A stretch of 64,000 bases of DNA from Chloroflexota bacterium (GTDB lineage Bacteria > Chloroflexota > Anaerolineae > Anaerolineales > Villigracilaceae). The position numbers were made by a program, and so were the translations under genes. Below are positions 38,475 to 45,516 of this stretch, piece after piece (positions within the stretch are counted from its first letter, which is position 1; the number at the start of each line of letters is the position of its first letter). A model generated the notes under the pieces. The model ran no database searches. It was not told the origin of the DNA and saw only the letters and a program-made list of their open reading frames with translations. Where the stretch lies: NCBI GenBank assembly GCA_029782225.1, contig JAKOVF010000206.1, forward strand, positions 35,835 through 99,834, given 5' to 3'.

Positions 38475-39281
38475 ATGATCCACCTCAAATCTGTAACCCT
38501 GCGTGAATGGAACGAACGTGAGTCAGAAAACTTTCCCTTCACGTTGGAAGTTATCAAATCGCTGAAAGAAATAGAATTCACTTCGCCTGTCACATTTTTT
38601 GTGGGCGAGAACGGCTCTGGCAAATCAACCATCCTTGAGGCATTGGCCTGCGCGATTGGTTCCATCACAGTGGGAAGTGAAAGCGTCAAGACAGACAAGT
38701 CTCTCAACGCGGTTCGAAAGCTCTCGCAGTATTTCCGCCTCTCCTGGCAGAAACGGACTCACAAAGGATTCTTCCTGCGCGCGGAGGATTTCTTCGGTTA
38801 CGCCAAGTCCATGCGGCAGACTCAGGAAGAGCTACAGCAGGAGATGCAAGAACGGGAAAAGGAAGCAGGCAAGCGTTCGAAGCTTGCTGCGGCGCTCACA
38901 CGAATGCCCTATGCTGGTGAGATTTCTGCGATTAAACGCCGCTATGGAGAAGGACTTGATGCCCGTTCCCATGGCGAAGGCTTTCTGGCCCTGTTTCAAA
39001 CCCGCTTCGTGCCCGGCGGCCTGTATCTGCTAGATGAACCGGAAGCCGCTCTGTCTCCGACGCGTCAACTCTCTTTTATTTCCGCGCTCAGGCAAATGAC
39101 CGAACAGGATTCGCAGTTCATCATCGCCACGCATTCGCCGATCATTCTCGCTTTTCCAGATGCAATCATTTTGAGTTTCGACAGCGGAACGATTCAGCAG
39201 GTACAATATGAGCAACTCGAGCACGTCAACTTGACGCGCGATTTTCTGCAAAATCCGCAAGCCTTTTTGAGATATTTATAA
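38475..39281 (+). CDS. ABC/SMC-type AAA ATPase, stand-alone
   Basis: 268 residues from the ATG at 38475; the longer open frame runs through a perfect inverted repeat and is unlikely to be coding. Walker A is FVGENGSGKSTILEALA, Walker B is GLYLLDEPEAALS, and IIATHSPIIL supplies the switch histidine. The signature-helix region (SHGEGFLALFQTRF) is as in COG3910/AAA_21 ATPases. Such proteins are predicted to be soluble and related to the overcoming-lysogenisation and SMC-like ATPases; the role here is unknown. The tsaD start codon follows one base after its stop. Confidence 0.82.
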   Translation: MIHLKSVTLREWNERESENFPFTLEVIKSLKEIEFTSPVTFFVGENGSGKSTILEALACAIGSITVGSESVKTDKSLNAVRKLSQYFRLSWQKRTHKGFFLRAEDFFGYAKSMRQTQEELQQEMQEREKEAGKRSKLAAALTRMPYAGEISAIKRRYGEGLDARSHGEGFLALFQTRFVPGGLYLLDEPEAALSPTRQLSFISALRQMTEQDSQFIIATHSPIILAFPDAIILSFDSGTIQQVQYEQLEHVNLTRDFLQNPQAFLRYL

Positions 39282-39282
39282 A

Positions 39283-40311
39283 ATGACCACACTCCCTTCC
39301 GCCCGAATCCTCGCCATTGAATCCTCCTGTGACGAGACCGCCTGTGCCGTGATCGAAAACGGCCGCGCGTTGCTCGCCTCTGTCGTGGCTTCGCAAATGG
39401 AAATCCACGCTCGTTATGGCGGTGTGTATCCCGAAGTGGCCTCACGCCAGCATGTGTTGAGTATCGTCCCTGTGGTGGAGCAGGCGCTGGCGCAATCGCA
39501 CCTCACCCTCAAAGATATTGACGCTGTTGCAGTTACGCGCGGCCCGGGCCTAGCGGGTTCGCTTGTTGTCGGAATGAACATGGCAAAAGGACTCGCACTG
39601 GGTCTTGGGCGGCCGCTGGTTGGTGTGAATCATCTCGAAGGTCACATCTATTCTTCGTGGGTTTATGACGCGGGTGAGGTTGTTCCTCCTGAACCACAAT
39701 TTCCCTTGATGGCTTTGCTTGTCTCCGGCGGACACACGGAACTGAATCTCATGACCGATCATTTGGAGTACCAACGCCTCGGGTCCACTCTGGACGATGC
39801 GGCTGGTGAGGCCTTCGACAAAGTCGCGCGGCTGCTGGGACTTGCGTACCCTGGCGGCCCATCGATTCAGAAAGCCGCTGAAGAGGGTGACCCCACCCGC
39901 TTCAGTTTTCCGCGCGCCTGGCTCGAAGGGACGGATAACTTTTCATTCAGCGGTCTCAAGACCGCGGTGCTTTATGAAGTGCGGGAACTGGAAAAGAAGC
40001 GTTTCACTTTACCTGTGCATGATCTTGCTGCTTCCTTCCAGGCCGCAGTGGTAGACGTGTTATTCACGAAGACGATGGAAGCCGCGCGCGAACATCAGGC
40101 AAAAGAGATTCTGGTGGCCGGCGGCGTTTCTGCCAACCGCGCATTACGAAAAGCCTTCCAATCCCAGACCGAATTCAGGGTTCATATTCCCCCGCTTGCC
40201 CTGTGTACCGACAACGCCGCCATGATCGCCGCGGCTGGTTACTTCCGTTTTGCACTGGGACATATTTCCCCGCTGGATATCGATGTCCAGCCTACGTGGC
40301 CGCTCTCCTAG
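39283..40311 (+). CDS. tsaD: tRNA N6-adenosine threonylcarbamoyltransferase
   Basis: 342 residues, full length for TsaD/Gcp. Landmarks are ILAIESSCDETACAVIE, the metal-binding HLEGHIYSSW, GGVYPEVASRQHV, LVSGGHTELNLM, LDDAAGEAFDKVARLLGL and a terminal FRFALGHISPLDIDVQPTWP. It transfers the threonylcarbamoyl group to A37 of ANN-decoding tRNAs. The enzyme supplying threonylcarbamoyl-AMP (tsaC) is encoded at 42143-42766 on the other strand. It is directly downstream of the ATPase gene and probably cotranscribed with it. Confidence 0.97.
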   Translation: MTTLPSARILAIESSCDETACAVIENGRALLASVVASQMEIHARYGGVYPEVASRQHVLSIVPVVEQALAQSHLTLKDIDAVAVTRGPGLAGSLVVGMNMAKGLALGLGRPLVGVNHLEGHIYSSWVYDAGEVVPPEPQFPLMALLVSGGHTELNLMTDHLEYQRLGSTLDDAAGEAFDKVARLLGLAYPGGPSIQKAAEEGDPTRFSFPRAWLEGTDNFSFSGLKTAVLYEVRELEKKRFTLPVHDLAASFQAAVVDVLFTKTMEAAREHQAKEILVAGGVSANRALRKAFQSQTEFRVHIPPLALCTDNAAMIAAAGYFRFALGHISPLDIDVQPTWPLS

Positions 40312-40314
40312 CTC

Positions 40315-40419
40315 TGTCATTGCGAGGAGGGCGACAGCCCGACGAAGCAATCTCAAGTTAGATAAAGTCACCTACGCAACGGGAGATTGCTTCGGTCGTT
40401 GCACTCCCTCGCAATGACA
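40315..40419. repeat. Inverted repeat, TGTCATTGCGAGG element
   Basis: TGTCATTGCGAGG at 40315 faces CTCGCAATGACA ending at 40419, with inner arms GAAGCAATCTC and GAGATTGCTTC. This is a mobile-looking palindromic unit common in diverse bacterial genomes; it separates convergent tsaD and the amidohydrolase gene and may terminate both. Confidence 0.65.
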
Positions 40420-40426
40420 CAATGAA

Positions 40427-41842
40427 CTAAAACGGCTTCACCCCATCTGCAATCGGGCAAACATAGGGAGTCTTCTTGATCGCTTGCTCGAACTCCTCTT
40501 TCGCTGCTTTCACCAACTCAGGTTTCTTCATAAAATTAAGCGCCGTCAATGCCATGACCTTACCTGCATAAAGCATCCCTTTTTGACCGATGCCCATCCC
40601 AGATTGTGCCACGATCTGCCACGAGTGACCGGGCGTTCCAAAGGCCTGACAGGTGGTGCTGATCTGCGCGGTGGGCGTGACCCAGCTCACATCGCCCACA
40701 TCGGTTGAGCCCGGTAGAACATAATCTGAATCCACGTTTGGCATGACGGTTGTGAAGAGGGGAGAACCATTCATGGCAGCAAGGTGATCTTGCACTTCTT
40801 TGCCGTACACGCGAGTTAGCGTGCCTTCCATTTCATCCCGTGTAAATGACCTGGAGATTTCGGTGGCAAATTCCACTTCATCACCGGTGAATTGCGGTGC
40901 CCCGATCTCCACCATTTTTTCGTAATATACATCGTTGATGGTTTTGTTGAGCAGCAGGTTGGACATGCCCTTCTTGTTGACGATCTCCAGCTCTGTGCCG
41001 GTCATGAGGGCCGCGCCTTTGGCGACGTCTACCAATCGCTGAAAGATTTCCTCCGCCTGCCCCATCAATGGCGCACGGACGTAATACTTCGACTCGGCAA
41101 ATGGCGGCACAACATTCGGCGCGGTCCCACCGCCATTGGTGATCACGTAATGCAGGCGCCCATCCGGAATGATGTGCTCACGCAGGTAGTTCGCCCCCAC
41201 ATTCATCAATTCGACCGCGTCCAGTGCGCTTCGCCCGTTGAAGGGGTCATACGCAGCGTGTGCGGCCTTCCCACGAAAGCGGAAGTTCACCATGATGACG
41301 GCCAGCGCGTTGATCGTGAGGACCGCGTTGTAACAGTCAGGATGCCAGCATAGGCTGATATCCACATCCTCAAATGCGCCAGCCTTGACCATGAACGTCT
41401 TGCCCGCGCCATTTTCTTCAGCGGGGCAGCCGTAGTAGCGGATAGTTCCTTGAACTTCTCCCGCCTGGATCGCTTCCTTTACTGCCATGGCTCCGGCGAG
41501 GCCTGCGGTGCCCAACAGGTTATGTCCGCACCCGTGGCCATTGCCGCCGGGCACTCTTGGCTGTGGATGCGGGACTTTTTCCTGGCTCAGGCCGGGCAAA
41601 GCGTCAAACTCGCCCAGGATGGCTATGACAGGTTTGCCTTCTCCGTAGCTGGCTACAAAAGCCGTGGGAATGTCCGCGATATTTCGCCTGACCTGGAATC
41701 CCGCCTCCTCCAAAACTTCAGCTTGCAGTGCCGACGAACGCTCTTCGGTGAAACCGATCTCGGCGAACTCCCAGATCTGGTCGCTGACCTTCGTGAACAA
41801 TTCTGTATTTTCATCAATCCATTTTATGGGGTCCATGGGCAA
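40427..41842 (-). CDS. M20-family amidohydrolase, AbgB-like
   Basis: 471 residues. Zinc-hydrolase landmarks are VIAILGEFDALPGLSQ, GNGHGCGHNLLGTAGLAGA, the catalytic YYGCPAEENGAGKTFM, LCWHPDCYNAVL and the dimerisation domain with FRGKAAHAAYDPFNGRSALD. C-terminal DSDYVLPGSTDVGDVSWVTP and FGTPGHSWQ are characteristic of the p-aminobenzoyl-glutamate hydrolase subunit B group. The enzyme probably cleaves an amide of an amino acid; p-aminobenzoyl-glutamate is the model substrate, but bacterial relatives vary. No subunit A gene lies nearby. Monocistronic on the minus strand. Confidence 0.9.
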   Translation of the reverse strand: MPMDPIKWIDENTELFTKVSDQIWEFAEIGFTEERSSALQAEVLEEAGFQVRRNIADIPTAFVASYGEGKPVIAILGEFDALPGLSQEKVPHPQPRVPGGNGHGCGHNLLGTAGLAGAMAVKEAIQAGEVQGTIRYYGCPAEENGAGKTFMVKAGAFEDVDISLCWHPDCYNAVLTINALAVIMVNFRFRGKAAHAAYDPFNGRSALDAVELMNVGANYLREHIIPDGRLHYVITNGGGTAPNVVPPFAESKYYVRAPLMGQAEEIFQRLVDVAKGAALMTGTELEIVNKKGMSNLLLNKTINDVYYEKMVEIGAPQFTGDEVEFATEISRSFTRDEMEGTLTRVYGKEVQDHLAAMNGSPLFTTVMPNVDSDYVLPGSTDVGDVSWVTPTAQISTTCQAFGTPGHSWQIVAQSGMGIGQKGMLYAGKVMALTALNFMKKPELVKAAKEEFEQAIKKTPYVCPIADGVKPF

Positions 41843-41912
41843 CCATCCTTTTGTATGAAATTCGAATCAAGAATTGGATTGGCTTAATCTTACCCCTTGC
41901 CTGTTAAAAACC

Positions 41913-41952
41913 CAAACCCCGTTATGGACGGCCCTGTCCATTACGGGGTTTG
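41913..41952 (-). terminator. Rho-independent terminator of the prfA-prmC-tsaC operon
   Basis: A 17-bp stem with one mismatch (41913-41929 and 41936-41952; loop GGCCCT). On the minus strand it is followed by GGGTTTTTAAC. It lies 190 bases beyond the tsaC stop codon. Confidence 0.7.
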
Positions 41953-42065
41953 TTGAGGAGAATGCAACCTTCATTATATTCCGCAGCTTAAGATTATCCT
42001 GAACATTGACTAAATAGCGCATTAGCGATTCGGGCGAAAAATTTCATCAAGAATTCATCTTCCCC

Positions 42066-42100
42066 TCTTCGCGCTGAGCGGAGGCCGCAGTCGAAGCGCG
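42066..42100. repeat. REP-like palindromic repeat copy
   Basis: CTTCGCGCTGAGCGGAGG followed by CCGCAGTCGAAGCGCGG; same family as the copies inside the first partial gene and inside prmC. It fills the space after tsaC, in which I see no other gene. Confidence 0.5.
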
Positions 42101-42142
42101 GTTAGATTCAAGTGAAGAATGTTCATGTAGCTTGTCCTTTGA

Positions 42143-42766
42143 CTACTCTCGGGACGAATGAATGGCAACAAGCAACTGCTCCATAGTGACCGGCCCTTCC
42201 CGCAGAATCCTCGCTTCCTCGCCGGTGCAATCCACCAGTGTGGATGGGACCCCACCCGGCGTTTTGCCTCCGTCGATGATGAGCGTGATGCGGCCGCCGA
42301 GCTGCTGGAAGACTTCCTCGGCAGTAGCTGGACTCGGCCCCCCGGAGATGTTTGCAGAGGTCACTGCCAGGGGACCACTCTCGCGCAGCAAGGCACGCGC
42401 AACCTCATGGTCTGGCACACGAGCTGCAACCGTATCGGTAGCAGAGACTGCCTCGGGGAGGGTGGGCAATTTGGGAACAACCAGAGTTACCGGTCCGGGC
42501 CAGAAGCGGGAGGCCAGTTTGACGGCCATTGGCGGCAGCGGAGAGGACGCCACTCTGGAGAGATCATCCACATCTGCGATCAAAATCGGGATCGCTTTTT
42601 CAATGGGGCGGTCCTTCGCAAGATAAATGGATTCAACCGCTTTGCCGTCAAATGCCAACGCACCGACGCCGTAGACAGTATCAGTTGGAAAAGCAACCAG
42701 TCCACCTGCACGCAAAACTTTCAGCGCGCGGGCGATTTCGTCGGGGCGAATGATCTCTGTTTTCAT
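42143..42766 (-). CDS. tsaC: L-threonylcarbamoyladenylate synthase
   Basis: 207 residues of the Sua5/YciO/YrdC fold. Landmarks are ALKVLRAGGLVAFPTDTVYG, IYLAKDRPIEKAIPILI (KxR nucleotide-binding motif), FWPGPVTLVV, VAARVPDHEVARALL and SGPLAVTSANISGG. The enzyme makes threonylcarbamoyl-AMP from threonine, bicarbonate and ATP for the t6A tRNA modification completed by TsaD. It is of the short TsaC type, lacking the Sua5 C-terminal domain. Its start shares one base with the prmC stop codon, so it is the last gene of prfA-prmC-tsaC. Confidence 0.95.
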   Translation of the reverse strand: MKTEIIRPDEIARALKVLRAGGLVAFPTDTVYGVGALAFDGKAVESIYLAKDRPIEKAIPILIADVDDLSRVASSPLPPMAVKLASRFWPGPVTLVVPKLPTLPEAVSATDTVAARVPDHEVARALLRESGPLAVTSANISGGPSPATAEEVFQQLGGRITLIIDGGKTPGGVPSTLVDCTGEEARILREGPVTMEQLLVAIHSSRE

Positions 42767-43698
42767 CAGTCGTGGAGCTTGATCTGGAGCAGCCGATCAT
42801 AACCTGCAAGATCTTTATGCAGGGAGATCGCTGCGCTGGAAAACGAATCGTATGCAAGGCTGAGTGCTTTCATGCCAAGCGATGCTTCAATCTCCAGCAG
42901 CATCATGCCGTTTGGAGCCAACCAGCCAGGCGCAACCTGAAGCAGACGCTTGAACAGATCCAGCCCATCCTGTCCACCATCGAGAGCGACAATTGGTTCG
43001 CGTCCGAAGACTTTTAGATTGCGTAATGTTTCTGTTGGGATATAAGGCAGGTTGGCGCAAATCAGGTCGAAAGGCTTCGTCACGCCGATCCCCGCTCCCA
43101 ACCCTTCGGCTTCGCTCAGGGCAGGCTTTGGGAGAGGGGTGCCGAAGGCGGAGTGAGGGGGAAGCAGGTCACAGTTAACAAAATCAATGTGCCGGCGGAC
43201 ATCGAACTTGTCGGCGTTGCGTCTTGCGATCTGGAGCGCCGGGAGCGAAATGTCGGTAGCCAGAATGTAAGCATCCGGCACATGCATGGCGAGCGTGATG
43301 GCAATTGCGCCGGAGCCAGTACCCACGTCTGCAATTCTGAGCGGAGACGAAGGATGGCGTTCGCGTGAAGCCTGCAACCAGACAATGGCTTTCTCTACCA
43401 GCAGTTCTGTTTCGGGGCGGGGAATCAAGACATCGGGCGTGACTTCAAAATCGAGGCCAAAGAATTCCCAGTGACCGATTACATACGGAAAAGATTCACC
43501 GCGCTCCAGTCGTTCAAGCGCGGTGTTGAGGTCAGTTTGTTGCTCGCCTGTCAGAGTGAGATCTGGGTGTGCCATCACCCAGGTCCGCGGCTTCTTGATG
43601 ATGCTCCCAATGAGAACAGATGCATCCAACGCCGGGGTGTCGCTCATCAAAGCGAGGCGATCTGTGAGGTCGGAGAGAAGCGAGGGCTGGACTTTCAT
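42766..43698 (-). CDS. prmC: Release factor glutamine methyltransferase with a repeat-derived insertion
   Basis: 310 residues from the ATG at 43698. A TTG at 43761, just after the prfA stop, would add 21 residues, and the true start is uncertain. The SAM-binding region is IADVGTGSGAIAITLAM and the catalytic motif is ANLPYIP, the PrmC form of NPPY. It methylates the GGQ glutamine of release factors. Between CDLL and the NLPY strand lies an insertion of about 27 residues (PPHSAFGTPLPKPALSEAEG...) encoded by a dispersed palindromic repeat (43102-43126 and flanks) not expected in PrmC. It is cotranscribed with prfA, the usual arrangement. Confidence 0.9.
   Translation of the reverse strand: MKVQPSLLSDLTDRLALMSDTPALDASVLIGSIIKKPRTWVMAHPDLTLTGEQQTDLNTALERLERGESFPYVIGHWEFFGLDFEVTPDVLIPRPETELLVEKAIVWLQASRERHPSSPLRIADVGTGSGAIAITLAMHVPDAYILATDISLPALQIARRNADKFDVRRHIDFVNCDLLPPHSAFGTPLPKPALSEAEGLGAGIGVTKPFDLICANLPYIPTETLRNLKVFGREPIVALDGGQDGLDLFKRLLQVAPGWLAPNGMMLLEIEASLGMKALSLAYDSFSSAAISLHKDLAGYDRLLQIKLHD
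43102..43126. repeat. REP-like repeat inserted in frame in prmC
   Basis: CCCTTCGGCTTCGCTCAGG plus GCAGGC; translated on the minus strand as PALSEAEG. Same core as the elements at 361 and 42066. Confidence 0.55.
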
Positions 43699-43761
43699 TT
43701 GACGCAGCAAATCTTTCCTCTTTCCGTTTATCAGGAAGGGAGAAAGAGGAAACTGGGCCAA

Positions 43762-44841
43762 TCACTCTTCGTCATCATCCACCCCGGATGCCGAAAGCCG
43801 GTCCGCTTCATCGCGAGTGGAGAGTTCCTCGATGAACTGGTCAATCGAACCATCCATCACGGCGGGCAAGTTGTAAATTGAGAGGCCGATGCGATGGTCA
43901 GTGACACGGTTCTGCGGATAATTGTAGGTGCGGATCTTTTCCGAGCGCTCGCCCGTTCCCACTTGCGAACGGCGATTGGCTTCGAGTTCGTCGCGGCGTT
44001 TTTGTGCTTCCATCTCATACAGACGCGCCCTCAAAATGCTCAGGGCACGCAGTTTATTCTGGAGCTGCGAGCGTTCATCCTGACAGGTCACCACCATGCC
44101 GGTCGGCTTGTGATAGAGGCGAACCGCGGTGGAGTTCTTCTGCACGTTCTGCCCGCCCGCGCCCGACGAACGATAGACTTCGATCTCGATGTCACTTTCC
44201 GGGATGTCAATCTCGACATCGTCCACTTCGGCAAGCACCGCCACAGTGGACGTGGACGTATGAATGCGGCCCTGTGCCTCGGTGGCGGGCACACGCTGGA
44301 CGCGGTGCACGCCTGACTCGTATTTGAGCTTTGAGTAGGCGCCCTTGCCGCGAATTTCAAAGATGACTTCCTTGTAGCCGCCCACACCGATCGAACTTTC
44401 AGACATGATCTCTGTTTTCCAGCGTTTGTCTTCAGCGTATCTTGTGTACATGCGGAACAGGTCCGAGGCGAAGATGGCGGCCTCGTCACCGCCTGCGCCG
44501 GCGCGAATTTCCATAATGACGTTCTTGTCATCGCGTGGATCCTTGGGGACGAGCAAGCCCTTGATCTGCTTCTCAAGGACTTCCACTTTCGGACTCAATT
44601 CCTCGATATCGGCCTTTGCCAGTCCCAGCAATTCCGCATCACTCTCGGACTCAAGAATGGTGCGAGCCTCATCCAGGCTTTTCATGACCTGACGATATTC
44701 CCGCGCCTTTTCGACGATCGACTCCAGGTCCACTCGCTCCTTGTTGATCTCAGCCGCGCGTTGATAGTTATTGCCCACTTCGAGCAACTCATTCCCCAAT
44801 TGTTCGTAGCGTTCTTCAATGCCTTGCAGTTTATCGAGCAT
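43762..44841 (-). CDS. prfA: Peptide chain release factor 1
   Basis: 359 residues from the ATG at 44841; the open frame continues upstream through an intergenic repeat that is not coding. The GGQ motif is at 229-231 ([11 protein letters not shown]) and the anticodon-mimic PAT tripeptide at 185-187 ([11 protein letters not shown]), which identifies RF1 (UAA/UAG) rather than RF2. [15 protein letters not shown] and RNYNYPQNR-like sequence ([17 protein letters not shown]) complete the family pattern. It leads the operon with prmC, which modifies its GGQ glutamine. Confidence 0.97.
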   Translation of the reverse strand: MLDKLQGIEERYEQLGNELLEVGNNYQRAAEINKERVDLESIVEKAREYRQVMKSLDEARTILESESDAELLGLAKADIEELSPKVEVLEKQIKGLLVPKDPRDDKNVIMEIRAGAGGDEAAIFASDLFRMYTRYAEDKRWKTEIMSESSIGVGGYKEVIFEIRGKGAYSKLKYESGVHRVQRVPATEAQGRIHTSTSTVAVLAEVDDVEIDIPESDIEIEVYRSSGAGGQNVQKNSTAVRLYHKPTGMVVTCQDERSQLQNKLRALSILRARLYEMEAQKRRDELEANRRSQVGTGERSEKIRTYNYPQNRVTDHRIGLSIYNLPAVMDGSIDQFIEELSTRDEADRLSASGVDDDEE

Positions 44842-44855
44842 AAAAACCTTTTCAT

Positions 44856-44914
44856 CACAAAGGACACAAAGATGCACAAAGACCTTTGCTTTGTGTTCCT
44901 TCGAGTCCTTTGTG
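44856..44914. repeat. Inverted repeat, GGACACAAAGG family
   Basis: CACAAAGGAC (44856-44865) faces GTCCTTTGTG (44905-44914), with further CTTTGTG words between. Related to the element at 37116-37181; it lies just upstream of prfA. Confidence 0.5.
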
Positions 44915-44986
44915 GTTGATTCGAGATAAAGCGCGGCTACCATCGCCGCGCCGCAGGATTATACCATCGCTGGAATCGGAATATGG

Positions 44987-45127
44987 TTACTTTGAAACCA
45001 GAGATAAAACCATCGAGAGAATCAGGATGATCGAGAAGACTGCAAGTATGATCTGCAATGTTCGTCGCTGACGATTCATCCGTTTTTCTTCAGAGGACAT
45101 CTTGTTCTTGGTACTTTTCGCTGACAT
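44987..45127 (-). CDS. 46-residue single-pass membrane peptide
   Basis: A small ORF from the ATG at 45127 to TAA at 44989-44987, preceded by GAGAAAGAAA. The translation has a basic hydrophilic N-terminus (MSAKSTKNKMSSEEKRMNRQ), then RRTLQ and a hydrophobic helix (IILAVFSIILILSMVLSLVSK). This is a convincing tail-anchored or N-in membrane peptide. It starts eight bases after the receiver gene stop and so is third in the uvrC operon. No family recognised; coding is supported by the clean charge/hydrophobic pattern and gene spacing, not by homology. Confidence 0.6.
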   Translation of the reverse strand: MSAKSTKNKMSSEEKRMNRQRRTLQIILAVFSIILILSMVLSLVSK

Positions 45128-45135
45128 TTTCTTTC

Positions 45136-45516
45136 TCACACCATCGCATGTTTGTAAAAAGCGGTTGCCATCGCTTTTTCAAGTTCTTCGATCGTGACCG
45201 GTTTCATAACGTACGCATCTGCGCCCATGGCAAGCGCCCGGTCTACCATGATATCCGTCGCCTCCGAGGAGAGCATCACGATTGGCAGATTCTTCCATTC
45301 CTTGCGTCTGCGCAGGAACTCCAGCATGTCCAGCCCGCTGACTTCCGGCATGTTGATATCCAGGATCAACAGGTCTGGCTGTGTGCCGGTCAGCAGGGTT
45401 TGTGCGGCGCTGCGGGCATTGTAGAATGCCTTCGATTCGCAGTCTAGCAGCTTGAGCATCAGGCTGACCGCGCGGCCCATTTCCTCGTCATCGTCAACGA
45501 TCCACACCAGCTTCAT
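45136..45516 (-). CDS. Single-domain receiver (CheY-like) response regulator
   Basis: 126 residues, a receiver domain only. The acidic cluster is VDDDEE (Asp8-Asp10), the phosphoacceptor is Asp53 (LLILDINMPEVSG), the switch Ser is in VMLSSEA and Lys105 is in VMKPV. With no output domain it probably acts by protein contact. Its start overlaps the uvrC stop by four bases (ATGA), an unusual coupling with a DNA-repair gene. Its cognate kinase is not adjacent. Confidence 0.92.
   Translation of the reverse strand: MKLVWIVDDDEEMGRAVSLMLKLLDCESKAFYNARSAAQTLLTGTQPDLLILDINMPEVSGLDMLEFLRRRKEWKNLPIVMLSSEATDIMVDRALAMGADAYVMKPVTIEELEKAMATAFYKHAMV

Noticed and set aside
40315..40419. Inverted repeat considered as IS ends
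   Set aside because: Only 105 bases with no transposase; matches a short palindromic repeat unit instead.
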